Notes: generated by a model not told the origin, from the letters alone. Positions 6,380-13,804 are shown, counted from the stretch's first letter. The stretch is 15,393 bases of DNA from Nitrospira sp. (GCA_025360665.1 JANYBU010000326.1:1-15393), one strand, 5' to 3'. A program made the numbers and translations.

Positions 6380-6736
6380 ATGCTGTCAGTCGACGATATT
6401 CGGAAGAAGCTGTTGACCCAACGGCGTAACCTGTTTCGTCAGGTTGCCCAGACTGAAGAGGAACTGCGTTGGTTCGAAAGCGATATCGAAAGCGAAGTGG
6501 AGGAGCGGGGGCAGGAGGAGAGCATGGTTCGGCTGCTCGATCGTCTGGATGGGCGAGCAAAGGCCGAGATCGAGGAGATCGACCGGGCGCTCGTCAAGCT
6601 GGGGACAGAGCAGTACGGTCGATGCGAGCAATGTGGAAAGGCCATTCCCCAGTCCAGGCTGGAGGCCCTCCCCGCGGCGGCCCTGTGCATGGCTTGCGCA
6701 CAGGCGGGGGAGGACCAGGCGGCGTTGAGGAAATAA
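6380..6736 (+). CDS. DksA/TraR-family zinc-finger protein
   Basis: AGGGAGGG at 6364-6371 precedes the start; ATG 6380 is chosen, with GTG 6377 equally spaced. The 118-residue protein has a long N-terminal helical region (LRWFESDIESEVEERGQEES), then a C4 zinc finger CEQC...CMAC (C-x2-C-x17-C-x2-C) preceded by the typical LGTEQYGRCEQCGKAIP. This is the DksA/TraR/YbiI family, in which true DksA enters the RNA polymerase secondary channel to tune transcription. The usual acidic tip motif of DksA (DxxDxA) is not obvious, so a family-level name is safer than dksA. It follows the YtxH gene in a likely stress operon. Confidence 0.8.
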   Translation: MLSVDDIRKKLLTQRRNLFRQVAQTEEELRWFESDIESEVEERGQEESMVRLLDRLDGRAKAEIEEIDRALVKLGTEQYGRCEQCGKAIPQSRLEALPAAALCMACAQAGEDQAALRK

Positions 6737-6739
6737 CTG

Positions 6740-6937
6740 ATGCGAGCGGCCCGCTTCCATGGTCGAGGTGGCAGGGGAGAAGTCGTCCACACCCACATTC
6801 CCACGCGTAAGCCGGTTGAAGTGTACCTCAAATTGCAGGGCTGGTTCCGGCATCTGTTCGAACCGAACAGGCAGGACGAATCCATTCGACGCATTCAAGA
6901 GCGGGTCGATGCGTATTGGAAGCAGGTCAAGGGATAA
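6740..6937 (+). pseudogene. C-terminal stub of an OFOR beta subunit
   Basis: The 65-residue frame opens at ATG 6740, three bases after the previous stop. From residue 22 on (RKPVEVYLKLQGWFRHLFEP then IRRIQERVDAYWKQV) it resembles the extreme C-terminus of pyruvate/2-oxoacid:ferredoxin oxidoreductase beta subunits, where 'RPVEEYLKLQGRFRHLF' and a closing 'IQ-x-VD-x-YW' are familiar. The first 21 residues are Arg/Gly-rich and not recognisable. The thiamine-diphosphate-binding body of the beta subunit is absent. I read it as a stub left after deletion. It might still be translated, as GAGGA precedes its ATG. Confidence 0.6.
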
Positions 6938-6959
6938 CTATCGTGTATTGAGGTGACCC

Positions 6960-7349
6960 ATGGAAATCAAAGTATTGTTGTGCAACTGCAAAGGGCTCTG
7001 CGATTCATTCAAAGACTCGGACATGAATAAGCTCCCGTTCGAGGTCGAATCGGACCTGGACGTCAAGTACACCGTCCTGAGCCCGCAGTTGTGCGGCCAG
7101 GGGGGGAACGCCATTTTGGAAGAGGCGATGAAGGCGGCCAAGCCGGACAGCTACCTGCTCGTGGGCGCCTGCGCCCCGAAGGCCCAGGAGAAGCTCTTCA
7201 AGAAACTCATTCGCGCGACCGGCTTCAATGAGAAGCACTTCGTCCCCGTGGATATCCGGGGCACTGACAACAACGGAATCCTGGATCGTCTGCGCGAAGC
7301 CGTAGGAGGGATTCTCAAACAAGAAGAGGCGAAGCCCGCCACAACCTGA
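6960..7349 (+). CDS. Stand-alone HdrA N-terminal-domain-like protein
   Basis: Encodes 129 residues from ATG 6960, preceded by GAGGTG. The order VLLCNC...C14 near the start, then SPQLCGQGG (C45) and YLLVGACAPKAQEKLF (C71) closely follows the N-terminal domain of heterodisulfide reductase HdrA, where a 'C-x-C' opening, 'MCSxPGQ' and 'VVAACSPRxHExxF' occupy the same places and the domain carries an iron-sulfur cluster. The flavin and ferredoxin domains of full HdrA are absent. C8, C10, C14, C45 and C71 are the candidate ligands. It lies 22 bases after an OFOR beta stub, so it may have served that enzyme as an electron-transfer partner. The gene is intact. Confidence 0.65.
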   Translation: MEIKVLLCNCKGLCDSFKDSDMNKLPFEVESDLDVKYTVLSPQLCGQGGNAILEEAMKAAKPDSYLLVGACAPKAQEKLFKKLIRATGFNEKHFVPVDIRGTDNNGILDRLREAVGGILKQEEAKPATT

Positions 7350-7369
7350 GATCCATTGCCTGATTGCTA

Positions 7370-8146
7370 GTGGGATCGCCAAAAAAAACGAGAGACTACG
7401 CCCGCATCCTTGAACGTCTGACAGATGCGCTCGCCTCGGTGCCTGACTCGACGCTCATTCTTGAAGGGACCTCAGCCCACCAACCAGGTTGCCGCCTGGC
7501 CACGATCGTACTCGGCCATCGTCATTCCCGACGCGCGTTGCTCACCGCCGGCACCCATGGAGATGAACCGTCCGGGGTTGAGGCGCTCTGCGTATGGCTC
7601 GAACAACACCGGTATCGACCATAGCTAGACAGGTGGCAGTTCGTGCTGCTGCCCTGTCTCAATCCCTGTGGTTATGAACAGGATGTCCGAGAGAATCCTG
7701 ACGGCAAGGACCTGAACCGGGAATTCAATGTCCCTCACCCAGCGGCGGAGATCTGTTTCGTCCACCCGATACTCCAACAGCATTTCGATCTCGTGATTGA
7801 TCTTCACGACGACCGTGATAGCCACGGGTACTATCTGTACCAGAGCGTGGATGCAGGAGCGGAAGCCGTCGGCCGTCAGATTGTGGACAGAGTGAGGAAC
7901 GTCACGAGTATTAACGTGAACTCAGAAATCGAGGGGGGAGCAGCCGGTCGTGGCGTGATCGACGGTCCATGCAATCCGGACAGGCTGGCCTGGTGGCCCC
8001 TGGCTGCCTATGCCCAGATCCATGGGGTGAAACGGGTGCTGACCCTCGAAGCCCCTGGCAGGCACTCGATCGAGGTGCGAGTGCAGGCGCACCTGGCGGC
8101 CATTGAGGCCGCGATCGAGTATTGCACACGCCTCGACTGCAAATGA
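7370..8146 (+). pseudogene. Succinylglutamate desuccinylase/aspartoacylase-family gene cut by in-frame TAG
   Basis: The frame begins at GTG 7370 (TTG 7364 also possible) with no strong ribosome site. It carries GTHGDEPSG, supplying zinc ligands H63 and E66, then stops at TAG 7622-7624 after 84 codons. With no frame change it goes on LDRWQFVLLPCLNPCGYE, then PDGKDLNREF (substrate-binding Arg), DLHDD (third zinc ligand, H146) and LTLEAPG (likely catalytic Glu), ending TGA 8144-8146. All signature residues of the M14-type zinc deacylase family (AstE/AspA) survive, so only one codon is damaged. It would remove an N-acyl group from an amino acid or similar small substrate. The split separates the zinc ligands, so neither piece could act alone. 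Confidence 0.7.
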
Positions 8147-8213
8147 GAACGTACCAGTTGGTTCACCGATGAAGCATCTCGTGGTCCCATCAGGCCCAGG
8201 GCATCTGTCGCCC

Positions 8214-8241
8214 TTGACTCATCAATAATTGTTGTTATGAT
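8214..8241 (+). promoter_or_regulatory. Sigma70-type promoter of the ars operon
   Basis: TTGACT (8214-8219) and TATGAT (8236-8241) are separated by 16 bases and match -35 and -10 consensus well. Transcription should begin about six or seven bases after TATGAT, at or next to the arsR ATG at 8248. Confidence 0.7.
8221..8236. promoter_or_regulatory. Predicted ArsR operator 1
   Basis: ATCAA-TAATTG-TTGTT lies inside the promoter spacer. It differs at one arm position from the perfect palindrome ATCAA-N6-TTGAT found after arsR (8586-8601). ArsR/SmtB-family repressors bind such sites and would block RNA polymerase here until As(III) binds. Confidence 0.55.
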
Positions 8242-8247
8242 ACACCC

Positions 8248-8586
8248 ATGACGATTACTATCAAGCAGCGCGAGAAAGGCGTGAGCTTCTTTCATGCCTT
8301 GTCGGATGAAACACGGCTGGAGATCATGGAGCGACTGAAAGACGGTGAGCAATGTGTGTGCGACCTCACCGAGGCACTCAAGGCGGGGCAGTCGCGCCTG
8401 TCCTTTCATCTGAAAGTACTCAAGGATGCAGGACTGATCACTGATCGTCCTGAGGGCCGATGGATTTACTACTCCCTCAACGCAGAAGCCCTGGAGGAAT
8501 TGGAGAGGTGGTCCAATCGTTACAGGGCTCATTCCCACGAGTGGGCTCCTCATCCCGGTGTCGTTAGTTTTTTTGGCGCTGAGTAA
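8248..8586 (+). CDS. arsR: ArsR-family arsenite-responsive repressor
   Basis: Encodes 112 residues of the ArsR/SmtB winged-helix family. FFHALSDETRLEIMERLKDG begins the DNA-binding core; residues 34-40, EQCVCDL, are the metal-sensing motif with C36 and C38. The third Cys of the classic plasmid-type ELCVCDLC motif is Thr here, so binding uses two Cys or recruits another residue. SRLSFHLKVLKDAGLI is the recognition helix and GRWIYYSL the wing. It represses its own operon and is released by arsenite. No ribosome binding site lies between the -10 box and the ATG, so a leaderless mRNA is likely. arsM follows after 33 bases containing a second operator. Confidence 0.9.
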   Translation: MTITIKQREKGVSFFHALSDETRLEIMERLKDGEQCVCDLTEALKAGQSRLSFHLKVLKDAGLITDRPEGRWIYYSLNAEALEELERWSNRYRAHSHEWAPHPGVVSFFGAE

Positions 8587-8601
8587 TCAACATTCGTTGA
8601 T
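8586..8601. promoter_or_regulatory. Predicted ArsR operator 2
   Basis: ATCAAC-ATTC-GTTGAT is a perfect palindrome (ATCAA-N6-TTGAT) starting on the last base of the arsR stop codon and lying upstream of the arsM ribosome binding site. It shares 12 of 16 bases with operator 1. Confidence 0.6.
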
Positions 8602-8619
8602 CAATAGAAGGAGTGCGCG

Positions 8620-9450
8620 ATGAACAGCCAAGAGATCAAAGAGATTGTGAAGGCCGAGTATGGCCAAGCGGCGTTGCAGGCGAAACGAGGAGGCAGTTCC
8701 TGCTGTGGATCGGTCTCGGAACGAGCTGCTCCCATCACCTCCAATCTCTACGAGGTGAAGGACACAGAGGCGTTACCGGCGGAGGCCGTATTGGCCTCAT
8801 TAGGGTGCGGGAATCCCACGGCCTTGGCCCAACTCAATCCTGGCGAGACGGTCCTGGATCTCGGGTCAGGCGGTGGAATTGATGTCTTGCTGTCGGCCCG
8901 TCGGGTTGGACCGACCGGTAAAGTATATGGGCTGGATATGACGGACGAGATGCTCACCTTGGCACGCGAGAACCAGCAAAAATCGGGCTTGCAGAATGTG
9001 GAGTTCCTCAAAGGCGAGATTGAGGAGATCCCACTGGCGAATCACTCCGTCGACGTGATCATCTCAAACTGTGTCATCAATCTCTCGTCCGACAAAGATC
9101 GCGTGTTGGCTGAGGCGTTCCGAGTCCTGAAGCCCGGCGGTCGGCTTGCCGTCTCCGATGTCGTCGTGCGGGGCGACGTCCCGGCTGAGATTCGCCACAG
9201 CGTTGAACTGTGGATGGGCTGTGTCGCAGGCGCCTTAGAAGAGTCCGTCTACCGGGACAAATTAGGGAGGGCGGGGTTTCACGAGATCGAGATCGTCCCC
9301 ACACGCATCTATCGCGTTGAGGATGCCAAGGACTTCTTAGCCGGCGCGGGACTCAATGTGGAGGCGCTTGCGCCGCAGATGGATGGTAAGTTCATGAGTG
9401 CATTCATCCGCGCAAGGAAACCACTGGAATCTGAACAGAGTTCTGCCTAG
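8620..9450 (+). CDS. arsM: Arsenite S-adenosylmethionine methyltransferase
   Basis: AAGGAG at 8608-8613 precedes ATG 8620; 276 residues. Residues 78-88, VLDLGSGGGID, are SAM-binding motif I, followed by YGLDMTDEML and ISNCVINLSSDKD. C63 (SLGCGNP), C151 (NCVINL) and C201 (MGCVAGAL) fit the three conserved cysteines that bind As(III) in ArsM proteins; the spacing of the last two (50) matches the algal enzyme. A further C28-C29 pair near the N-terminus is also common in the family. The enzyme adds methyl groups to arsenite in the cytoplasm, giving methylated and volatile arsenicals. It lies second in the ars operon, under ArsR control. Confidence 0.92.
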   Translation: MNSQEIKEIVKAEYGQAALQAKRGGSSCCGSVSERAAPITSNLYEVKDTEALPAEAVLASLGCGNPTALAQLNPGETVLDLGSGGGIDVLLSARRVGPTGKVYGLDMTDEMLTLARENQQKSGLQNVEFLKGEIEEIPLANHSVDVIISNCVINLSSDKDRVLAEAFRVLKPGGRLAVSDVVVRGDVPAEIRHSVELWMGCVAGALEESVYRDKLGRAGFHEIEIVPTRIYRVEDAKDFLAGAGLNVEALAPQMDGKFMSAFIRARKPLESEQSSA

Positions 9451-9513
9451 CAGGCTCCCCTGTGATCGTGCGACGGCACAGCCGACGGCGTGCACTCAAG
9501 AGGAGAAGACATC

Positions 9514-9990
9514 GTGAATATCCTGTTCCTCTGTACCGGCAACTCCTGCCGGTCTGTGTTGGCCGAGGCCACGTTCAACGCGCTGGCAAGCCCTGAGTGG
9601 CGCGCCATGAGCGCGGGTAGCCATCCGACCGGCACAATACATCCGCGATCCCTGGCGCTCCTGCGGCGCGAGGGCATTTCGACCGAGGGCTTGCACAGCA
9701 AGTCGTGGACTGGCCTGCCGACCATTCCGGATATCGTCATCACGGTGTGCAACAGCGCAGCAGGCGAAACCTGCCCGGCCTATCTCGGCCCGGTGCTGCG
9801 AAGTCATTGGGGCGTGGATGATCCGGCCAAAGCGACCGGGACCGACGCAGAAATTGACGCCCGGTTCGAGCAGGCCTATCGCACCTTGCGCGCCCGCATC
9901 GAAGCATTCCTGAAACTGCCCATTGAGCGGCTCAGGCATGATCGCGAGCAGCTCAAGGTTGCATTGGACCGCATTGCCACTCTTTCGTAG
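9514..9990 (+). CDS. arsC: Arsenate reductase, low-molecular-weight phosphatase type
   Basis: The start is GTG 9514, with AGGAG at 9501-9505; this gives MNILFLCTGNSCRS, the family's normal N-terminus (158 residues), better than an upstream ATG. C7-T-G-N-S-C12-R-S is the phosphate-type P loop with nucleophile C7. VC79NSAAGETC87P supplies the two resolving cysteines, and HWGVDDPA holds the general-acid Asp. This is the thioredoxin-coupled ArsC fold, not the glutaredoxin type. It reduces As(V) to As(III), the substrate for ArsM, ArsD and ArsA around it. GC-rich codon use from here through arsA is stronger than in arsR and arsM. Confidence 0.9.
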   Translation: MNILFLCTGNSCRSVLAEATFNALASPEWRAMSAGSHPTGTIHPRSLALLRREGISTEGLHSKSWTGLPTIPDIVITVCNSAAGETCPAYLGPVLRSHWGVDDPAKATGTDAEIDARFEQAYRTLRARIEAFLKLPIERLRHDREQLKVALDRIATLS

Positions 9991-10037
9991 CAGGCATTCG
10001 TGTTCTCTCTTAATTCACGATTTCATGGAGGTTCAAC

Positions 10038-10397
10038 ATGACGAAGATCGACGTGTACGACTCGGCGATGTGCTGCAGCACTGGTGTCTGCGGAGTGGAT
10101 GTGGATCAGCGATTGGTGAACTTTGCGGCAGATGTTGAGTGGGCGAAGCAGCAAGGCGTGACGATCGAACGCTTTAACCTGGGGCAACAACCGTTGCAGT
10201 TCGCCAACAATACAACGGTCAAAGGTTTTTTACAGCGTTCGGGGGAGGAATCGCTTCCGCTGATTCTGGTGGACGGCGAAGTGGCCCTGGCCGGGCGTTA
10301 TCCCAGCCTGGTTGAGCTGACGCGCTGGGCGGGCTTGGCCGCTGCACCAGCCACGAACAAGACAGAAGGCAGCTGCTGTGGTGGCGGCCCATGCTGA
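10038..10397 (+). CDS. arsD: ArsD arsenite metallochaperone
   Basis: GGAGG at 10027-10031 precedes ATG 10038; 119 residues. The family pattern is complete: M-x-K-I-x-VYD-x-AMCCSTGVCG with C12, C13 and C18 forming the arsenite site, a thioredoxin-like core (LPLILVDGEVALAGRYPS), and a C-terminal cysteine cluster GSCCGGGPC (C113, C114, C119). ArsD carries As(III) to the ATPase ArsA and raises its affinity for arsenite. It is encoded 28 bases before arsA, as usual for this pair. Confidence 0.93.
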   Translation: MTKIDVYDSAMCCSTGVCGVDVDQRLVNFAADVEWAKQQGVTIERFNLGQQPLQFANNTTVKGFLQRSGEESLPLILVDGEVALAGRYPSLVELTRWAGLAAAPATNKTEGSCCGGGPC

Positions 10398-10425
10398 TTG
10401 GTTCATCAAGTCAACGGAGTGCGTC

Positions 10426-12219
10426 ATGCTGTTTCTAGACCACCCACCCACATTCCTGTTTTTTACCGGCAAGGGTGGCGTGGGCAAAACGTCTCTGTCC
10501 TGCGCCGCCGCTATCCATCTGGCTCGACAGGGCAAGAAGGTTCTCCTGGTCAGCACCGATCCGGCGTCCAACGTCGGCCAGGTGTTCAGTCAGACCATCG
10601 GCAACAGCATCACCGCCATTGCCACTGTCGCGGGACTCTCAGCCCTGGAAATCGACCCGCAATTGGCGGCGCAGCAGTACCGCGAACGCATCGTCGGTCC
10701 GGTACGCGGACAGTTGCCGGACTCCGTGGTGAAGAGCATTGAGGAACAGCTCTCTGGGGCCTGTACCACAGAAATTGCGGCCTTTGACGAATTCACCGCA
10801 TTGCTGACCGATGAGGCGCTGATTGCCGGTTACGATCACATTATCTTCGACACGGCGCCGACCGGCCATACCATTCGCCTGCTGCAACTACCGGGCGCGT
10901 GGAGCGGCTTTATTGAAACGAACCCGGGGGGCGCGTCCTGTCTCGGCCCACTGTCGGGGCTGGAAAAGCAACGGCAGCGGTACGCGGAAGCGGTCAAGGC
11001 GCTGTCCGATCCAAACCGTACCCGTCTGATCTTGGTGGCTCGCGCACAGAAAGGCACGCTGGATGAGGTGGCACGCACGCACCAGGAACTGGCCGCCATC
11101 GGCCTGGCCAGGCAACATCTCGTCATCAACGGGGTATTGCCGGAACGCGAAGCGGGGCATGACGCGCTGGCCGCCGCCATCCGTCGCCATGAGCAGGAGG
11201 CGCTCGCCGCGATGCCTGCCGTGCTGCGCAACCTGCCCATCGATCACCTGCCGCTCAAGGCCGTCAACCTCGTCGGGGTCGAGGCACTGAGCAGTCTATT
11301 CTCTGATCGAGACGAAGCCGCGCCTGTGGCCGCTGGTACGTTCGCCAACTCAATCGACCTTCCACGGTTGTCGACTCTTGTAGACGAGATCGCCAAAACC
11401 GGCCACGGCCTCGTCATGATGGTGGGCAAGGGCGGTGTCGGCAAAACCACGCTAGCCGCTGCGGTAGCAGTGGCACTGGCCCAACGCGGCCTCCCCGTGC
11501 ATTTGACCACGTCCGATCCCGCCGCACACCTGACCGACACGCTGTCCGGATCGTTGGATAATCTGGAAGTCAGTCGTATCGACCCGCAGGCGGAGATCAT
11601 ACGCTATCGGCAACATGTGCTGGACACCAAAGGCCAGGATCTCGATGCCGAAGGCCGTGCCATGCTGGAAGAAGACTTGCGGTCGCCCTGCACCGAAGAA
11701 ATCGCGGTGTTCCAAGCGTTCTCGCGCATTATCCGCGAGGCCGGCAAGAAATTCGTCGTGATGGACACGGCGCCGACCGGGCACACCCTGCTGTTGCTCG
11801 ATGCCACCGGAGCCTATCACCGCGAAGCGACCCGCCATATCGACCCACATCTGCATCACACGACGCCGATGATGCGGTTGCAAGACTCGGAGCGCACGAA
11901 GATGATGATTGTGACCTTGGCGGAAACCACGCCGGTGCTGGAAGCCGCCCATTTACAGGAAGAGCTGCGCCGGGCCGGTATCGAGCCGTGGGCCTGGCTG
12001 ATCAACAACAGCCTGTCCGCGGCGTCAACCTCGTCACCCTTGTTGAAGCAGCGGGCCGCGTTCGAGCTGGCCCAGATTGATGCGGTGCGTACCCGGTACG
12101 CCACACGCGTCGCGCTCGTGCCGATGCAGGACAAGGAGCCCATTGGCATCGAACGGTTGCTCAATCTCGTCGAGCCGCAGAACGCACCGGACCTTGCCGG
12201 CGCAACCCGCACATTATAG
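10426..12219 (+). CDS. arsA: Arsenite-transport ATPase
   Basis: The start is ATG 10426 with GGAG at 10416-10419; a longer form from GTG 10378 would overlap arsD and is less likely. The 597-residue protein has two ATPase halves with P loops GKGGVGKTS (15-23) and GKGGVGKTT (334-342), each with the DTAPTGHT signature (142-149 and 447-454). C113, C172 and C422, the three As(III) ligands, sit at the same residue numbers as in the Escherichia coli plasmid protein. ArsA powers arsenite export by docking on ArsB (or, in some bacteria, Acr3) at the inner membrane. It ends the recognisable operon, and no permease follows in the window. Confidence 0.95.
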   Translation: MLFLDHPPTFLFFTGKGGVGKTSLSCAAAIHLARQGKKVLLVSTDPASNVGQVFSQTIGNSITAIATVAGLSALEIDPQLAAQQYRERIVGPVRGQLPDSVVKSIEEQLSGACTTEIAAFDEFTALLTDEALIAGYDHIIFDTAPTGHTIRLLQLPGAWSGFIETNPGGASCLGPLSGLEKQRQRYAEAVKALSDPNRTRLILVARAQKGTLDEVARTHQELAAIGLARQHLVINGVLPEREAGHDALAAAIRRHEQEALAAMPAVLRNLPIDHLPLKAVNLVGVEALSSLFSDRDEAAPVAAGTFANSIDLPRLSTLVDEIAKTGHGLVMMVGKGGVGKTTLAAAVAVALAQRGLPVHLTTSDPAAHLTDTLSGSLDNLEVSRIDPQAEIIRYRQHVLDTKGQDLDAEGRAMLEEDLRSPCTEEIAVFQAFSRIIREAGKKFVVMDTAPTGHTLLLLDATGAYHREATRHIDPHLHHTTPMMRLQDSERTKMMIVTLAETTPVLEAAHLQEELRRAGIEPWAWLINNSLSAASTSSPLLKQRAAFELAQIDAVRTRYATRVALVPMQDKEPIGIERLLNLVEPQNAPDLAGATRTL

Positions 12220-12275
12220 AAAGAAGTACCGCCTTAACGTCCATAAACGCAGGCCAAGGAAGGAGCGCTGGTAAG

Positions 12276-12440
12276 ATGCCGGTTGTAAAACTGATCAACA
12301 TCGGCAAGGGCGACCGGCGCACTCTATTGGACGCCGCAATAGTGGAAAGGACAGGGCCGGGGATTCCAATTGTCGCATTGTGCGCCAGCGCCGTTCGGAC
12401 TGTTGGAGCAATTAACCCCATTCTGCCTGCTCCCCTTTGA
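12276..12440 (+). CDS. Possible small protein after arsA, unrecognised
   Basis: A 54-residue frame from ATG 12276 to TGA 12438-12440, with AAGGAG about 10 bases upstream. It starts MPVVKLINIGKGDRRTLLD and continues GPGIPIVALCASAVRTVG. Composition is protein-like with one Cys. I do not recognise the family. It could be a fifth downstream gene of the ars operon or the front end of a truncated gene. The distance of 56 bases from arsA allows cotranscription. Confidence 0.35.
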   Translation: MPVVKLINIGKGDRRTLLDAAIVERTGPGIPIVALCASAVRTVGAINPILPAPL

Positions 12441-12713
12441 CAGCAGGCCATCAAGTTGTTGTCTATACAAAACAATCATCCTGCTCATGATGTGTGGGGC
12501 TGAGGTATGCCCTTTGCTCATTATCGTATGGAATGGTTGGCTGTCGGTCTGATGGGGACCGGGGAAAGGCGGGAATGCGATGGACAGGAGTAAAGCAAGG
12601 ACGCCTGGTCGTAAACCCGGTCTGAGGGTGCTAACCGCTTCATTTATTTCTTGATGTGCTAAACACCTTTGGAAATTCCCCTACCATTCCAACTCGTATA
12701 TTGAGGAGAAAAA
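12441..12713. other. Intergenic region, no clear gene
   Basis: No convincing gene is visible. A short frame (12507-12593, MPFAHYRMEWLAVGLMG) is natural-looking but too short to call. TTGGAA (12669-12674) and TTCCAA (12687-12692) form a 6-bp inverted repeat just upstream of the next gene and could be an operator. TATATT at 12697-12702 is a possible -10 box without a well-spaced -35. Confidence 0.35.
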
Positions 12714-13187
12714 ATGAATAAATTGATCATTGCTGCTGTGCTTGCTGCTCCCGTGATGATGTTTCAGCCTGTTTGGGCACATACTGACGAATCTTTGGAT
12801 GCGATGTCATCGCCACATGGCGGACAAGTCCGTGCGGCAGGTCCATATCATCTGGAGCTTGTGGCCAAGGAGGGAGAGCTGGTGCTGCATGTGACCGATC
12901 ATGCAGGTCAAGAGATTCATACCGATGGTGGAGAGGGGAAGGCTAATGTTCAACAGGATAAGGACGGGAGTAAAATAACAGTCAAGCTGGAGCCGTCACA
13001 AAATAATATGTTTAAGGGTAGCGGCGAGTTTGAGATCACTCCGGAGACGGTGATTGTGGTATTTGTCAAATTGCCGGAACAGGATGCGTATGCTGCCCGA
13101 TTTACTCCGCTGAAGCCAAAGTCTGTCGGGGAGGGAAAGAAAGCGGGTGACCATCATGACCATGACGATCAGCATATGCATCATTGA
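12714..13187 (+). CDS. Secreted His-rich metal-binding protein
   Basis: GAGGAG at 12703-12708 precedes ATG 12714. The 157-residue product has a signal peptide (MNKLIIAAVLAAPVMMFQPVWA, cut near residue 22), then PHGGQVRAAGPYHLELV, a motif I associate with periplasmic proteins encoded beside heavy-metal or copper efflux systems. A beta-rich middle follows (ELVLHVTDHAGQ, SKITVKLEP, VIVVFVKLP). The C-terminal tail, DHHDHDDQHMHH, is a dense metal-binding cluster for Cu, Zn, Ni or similar ions. It lies next to the arsenic operon but is separated from it by about 270 bases of non-coding DNA, so it is probably expressed separately. A periplasmic metal buffer or chaperone is inferred. Confidence 0.7.
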   Translation: MNKLIIAAVLAAPVMMFQPVWAHTDESLDAMSSPHGGQVRAAGPYHLELVAKEGELVLHVTDHAGQEIHTDGGEGKANVQQDKDGSKITVKLEPSQNNMFKGSGEFEITPETVIVVFVKLPEQDAYAARFTPLKPKSVGEGKKAGDHHDHDDQHMHH

Positions 13188-13281
13188 GGTGTATGACGTT
13201 GTCGTTATCGTGTCAGGATCGTGCTCAGAAATACGAGTGTCTCCGTAATTTCGACCAAAACTTCACAGGTAAGCGACTCAC

Positions 13282-13785
13282 ATGCTCCTATCATATAGAG
13301 GGAAACAGGTTCTCCTTGGAGGGGTAGCTCTGGGGGTCCTTGCTATTGGGTTATCAGCTGGTTGCACCGAGGTAGAACCGCGCCACGGAGAGCAACGGTC
13401 CAATCCCTATCTGACCTCCGATACCAGGCACCCCATTCCATTGTCGTCACCGGCCGGGAAAGAACATCGCGCGGTGATGTTGCAGCACCTGGAAACCATT
13501 CAGATGATCGTGAACGCGCTGGTCGAGGAGGACTACGAGTTGGCAAAAGGCCTGACCGAGTCGCATCTGGGCTTCTTCATGCACCGGCAGGCGATGGCGA
13601 GTCAGCAGCCAGAAAATTTTCCACCCTCCTATCACGACTTGGCCATGGCGCATCACGCGGCGGCGGAAGAGTTGGCGCGCATCATCCCCACGAAAGACCT
13701 GAAGCAGATCTTGCCGCAGTTCAATAACGTGCTGAAGGCCTGCGTGGCCTGTCATTTAGAGTTTAAAATCAAAAGCGGTTCGTGA
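13282..13785 (+). CDS. Lipoprotein c-type cytochrome of the c'/c556 helical type
   Basis: Encodes 167 residues. The N-terminus has a hydrophobic segment and lipobox LSAG-C28, so it is anchored by lipid outside the cytoplasmic membrane. A helical region follows (EHRAVMLQHLETIQMIVNAL, then AMAHHAAAEELARII). The single heme site CVACH (154-158) is close to the C-terminus, as in class II cytochromes c (c', c556), which are four-helix bundles with the heme attached to the last helix. Met66 is a possible distal ligand. These proteins transfer electrons or bind NO. The ribosome site is weak. The 94-base gap upstream holds nothing clear. Confidence 0.75.
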   Translation: MLLSYRGKQVLLGGVALGVLAIGLSAGCTEVEPRHGEQRSNPYLTSDTRHPIPLSSPAGKEHRAVMLQHLETIQMIVNALVEEDYELAKGLTESHLGFFMHRQAMASQQPENFPPSYHDLAMAHHAAAEELARIIPTKDLKQILPQFNNVLKACVACHLEFKIKSGS

Positions 13786-13804
13786 AGCGTGTCTTAAGGG
13801 ATAA

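Noticed and set aside
10378..10425. Longer ArsA from a GTG inside arsD
   Set aside because: It would add 16 residues not found at the start of ArsA proteins, and the ATG at 10426 has its own GGAG.
11452..11952. Minus-strand open frame of 166 codons inside arsA
   Set aside because: It is a shadow of the strongly supported arsA frame and has no recognisable features.
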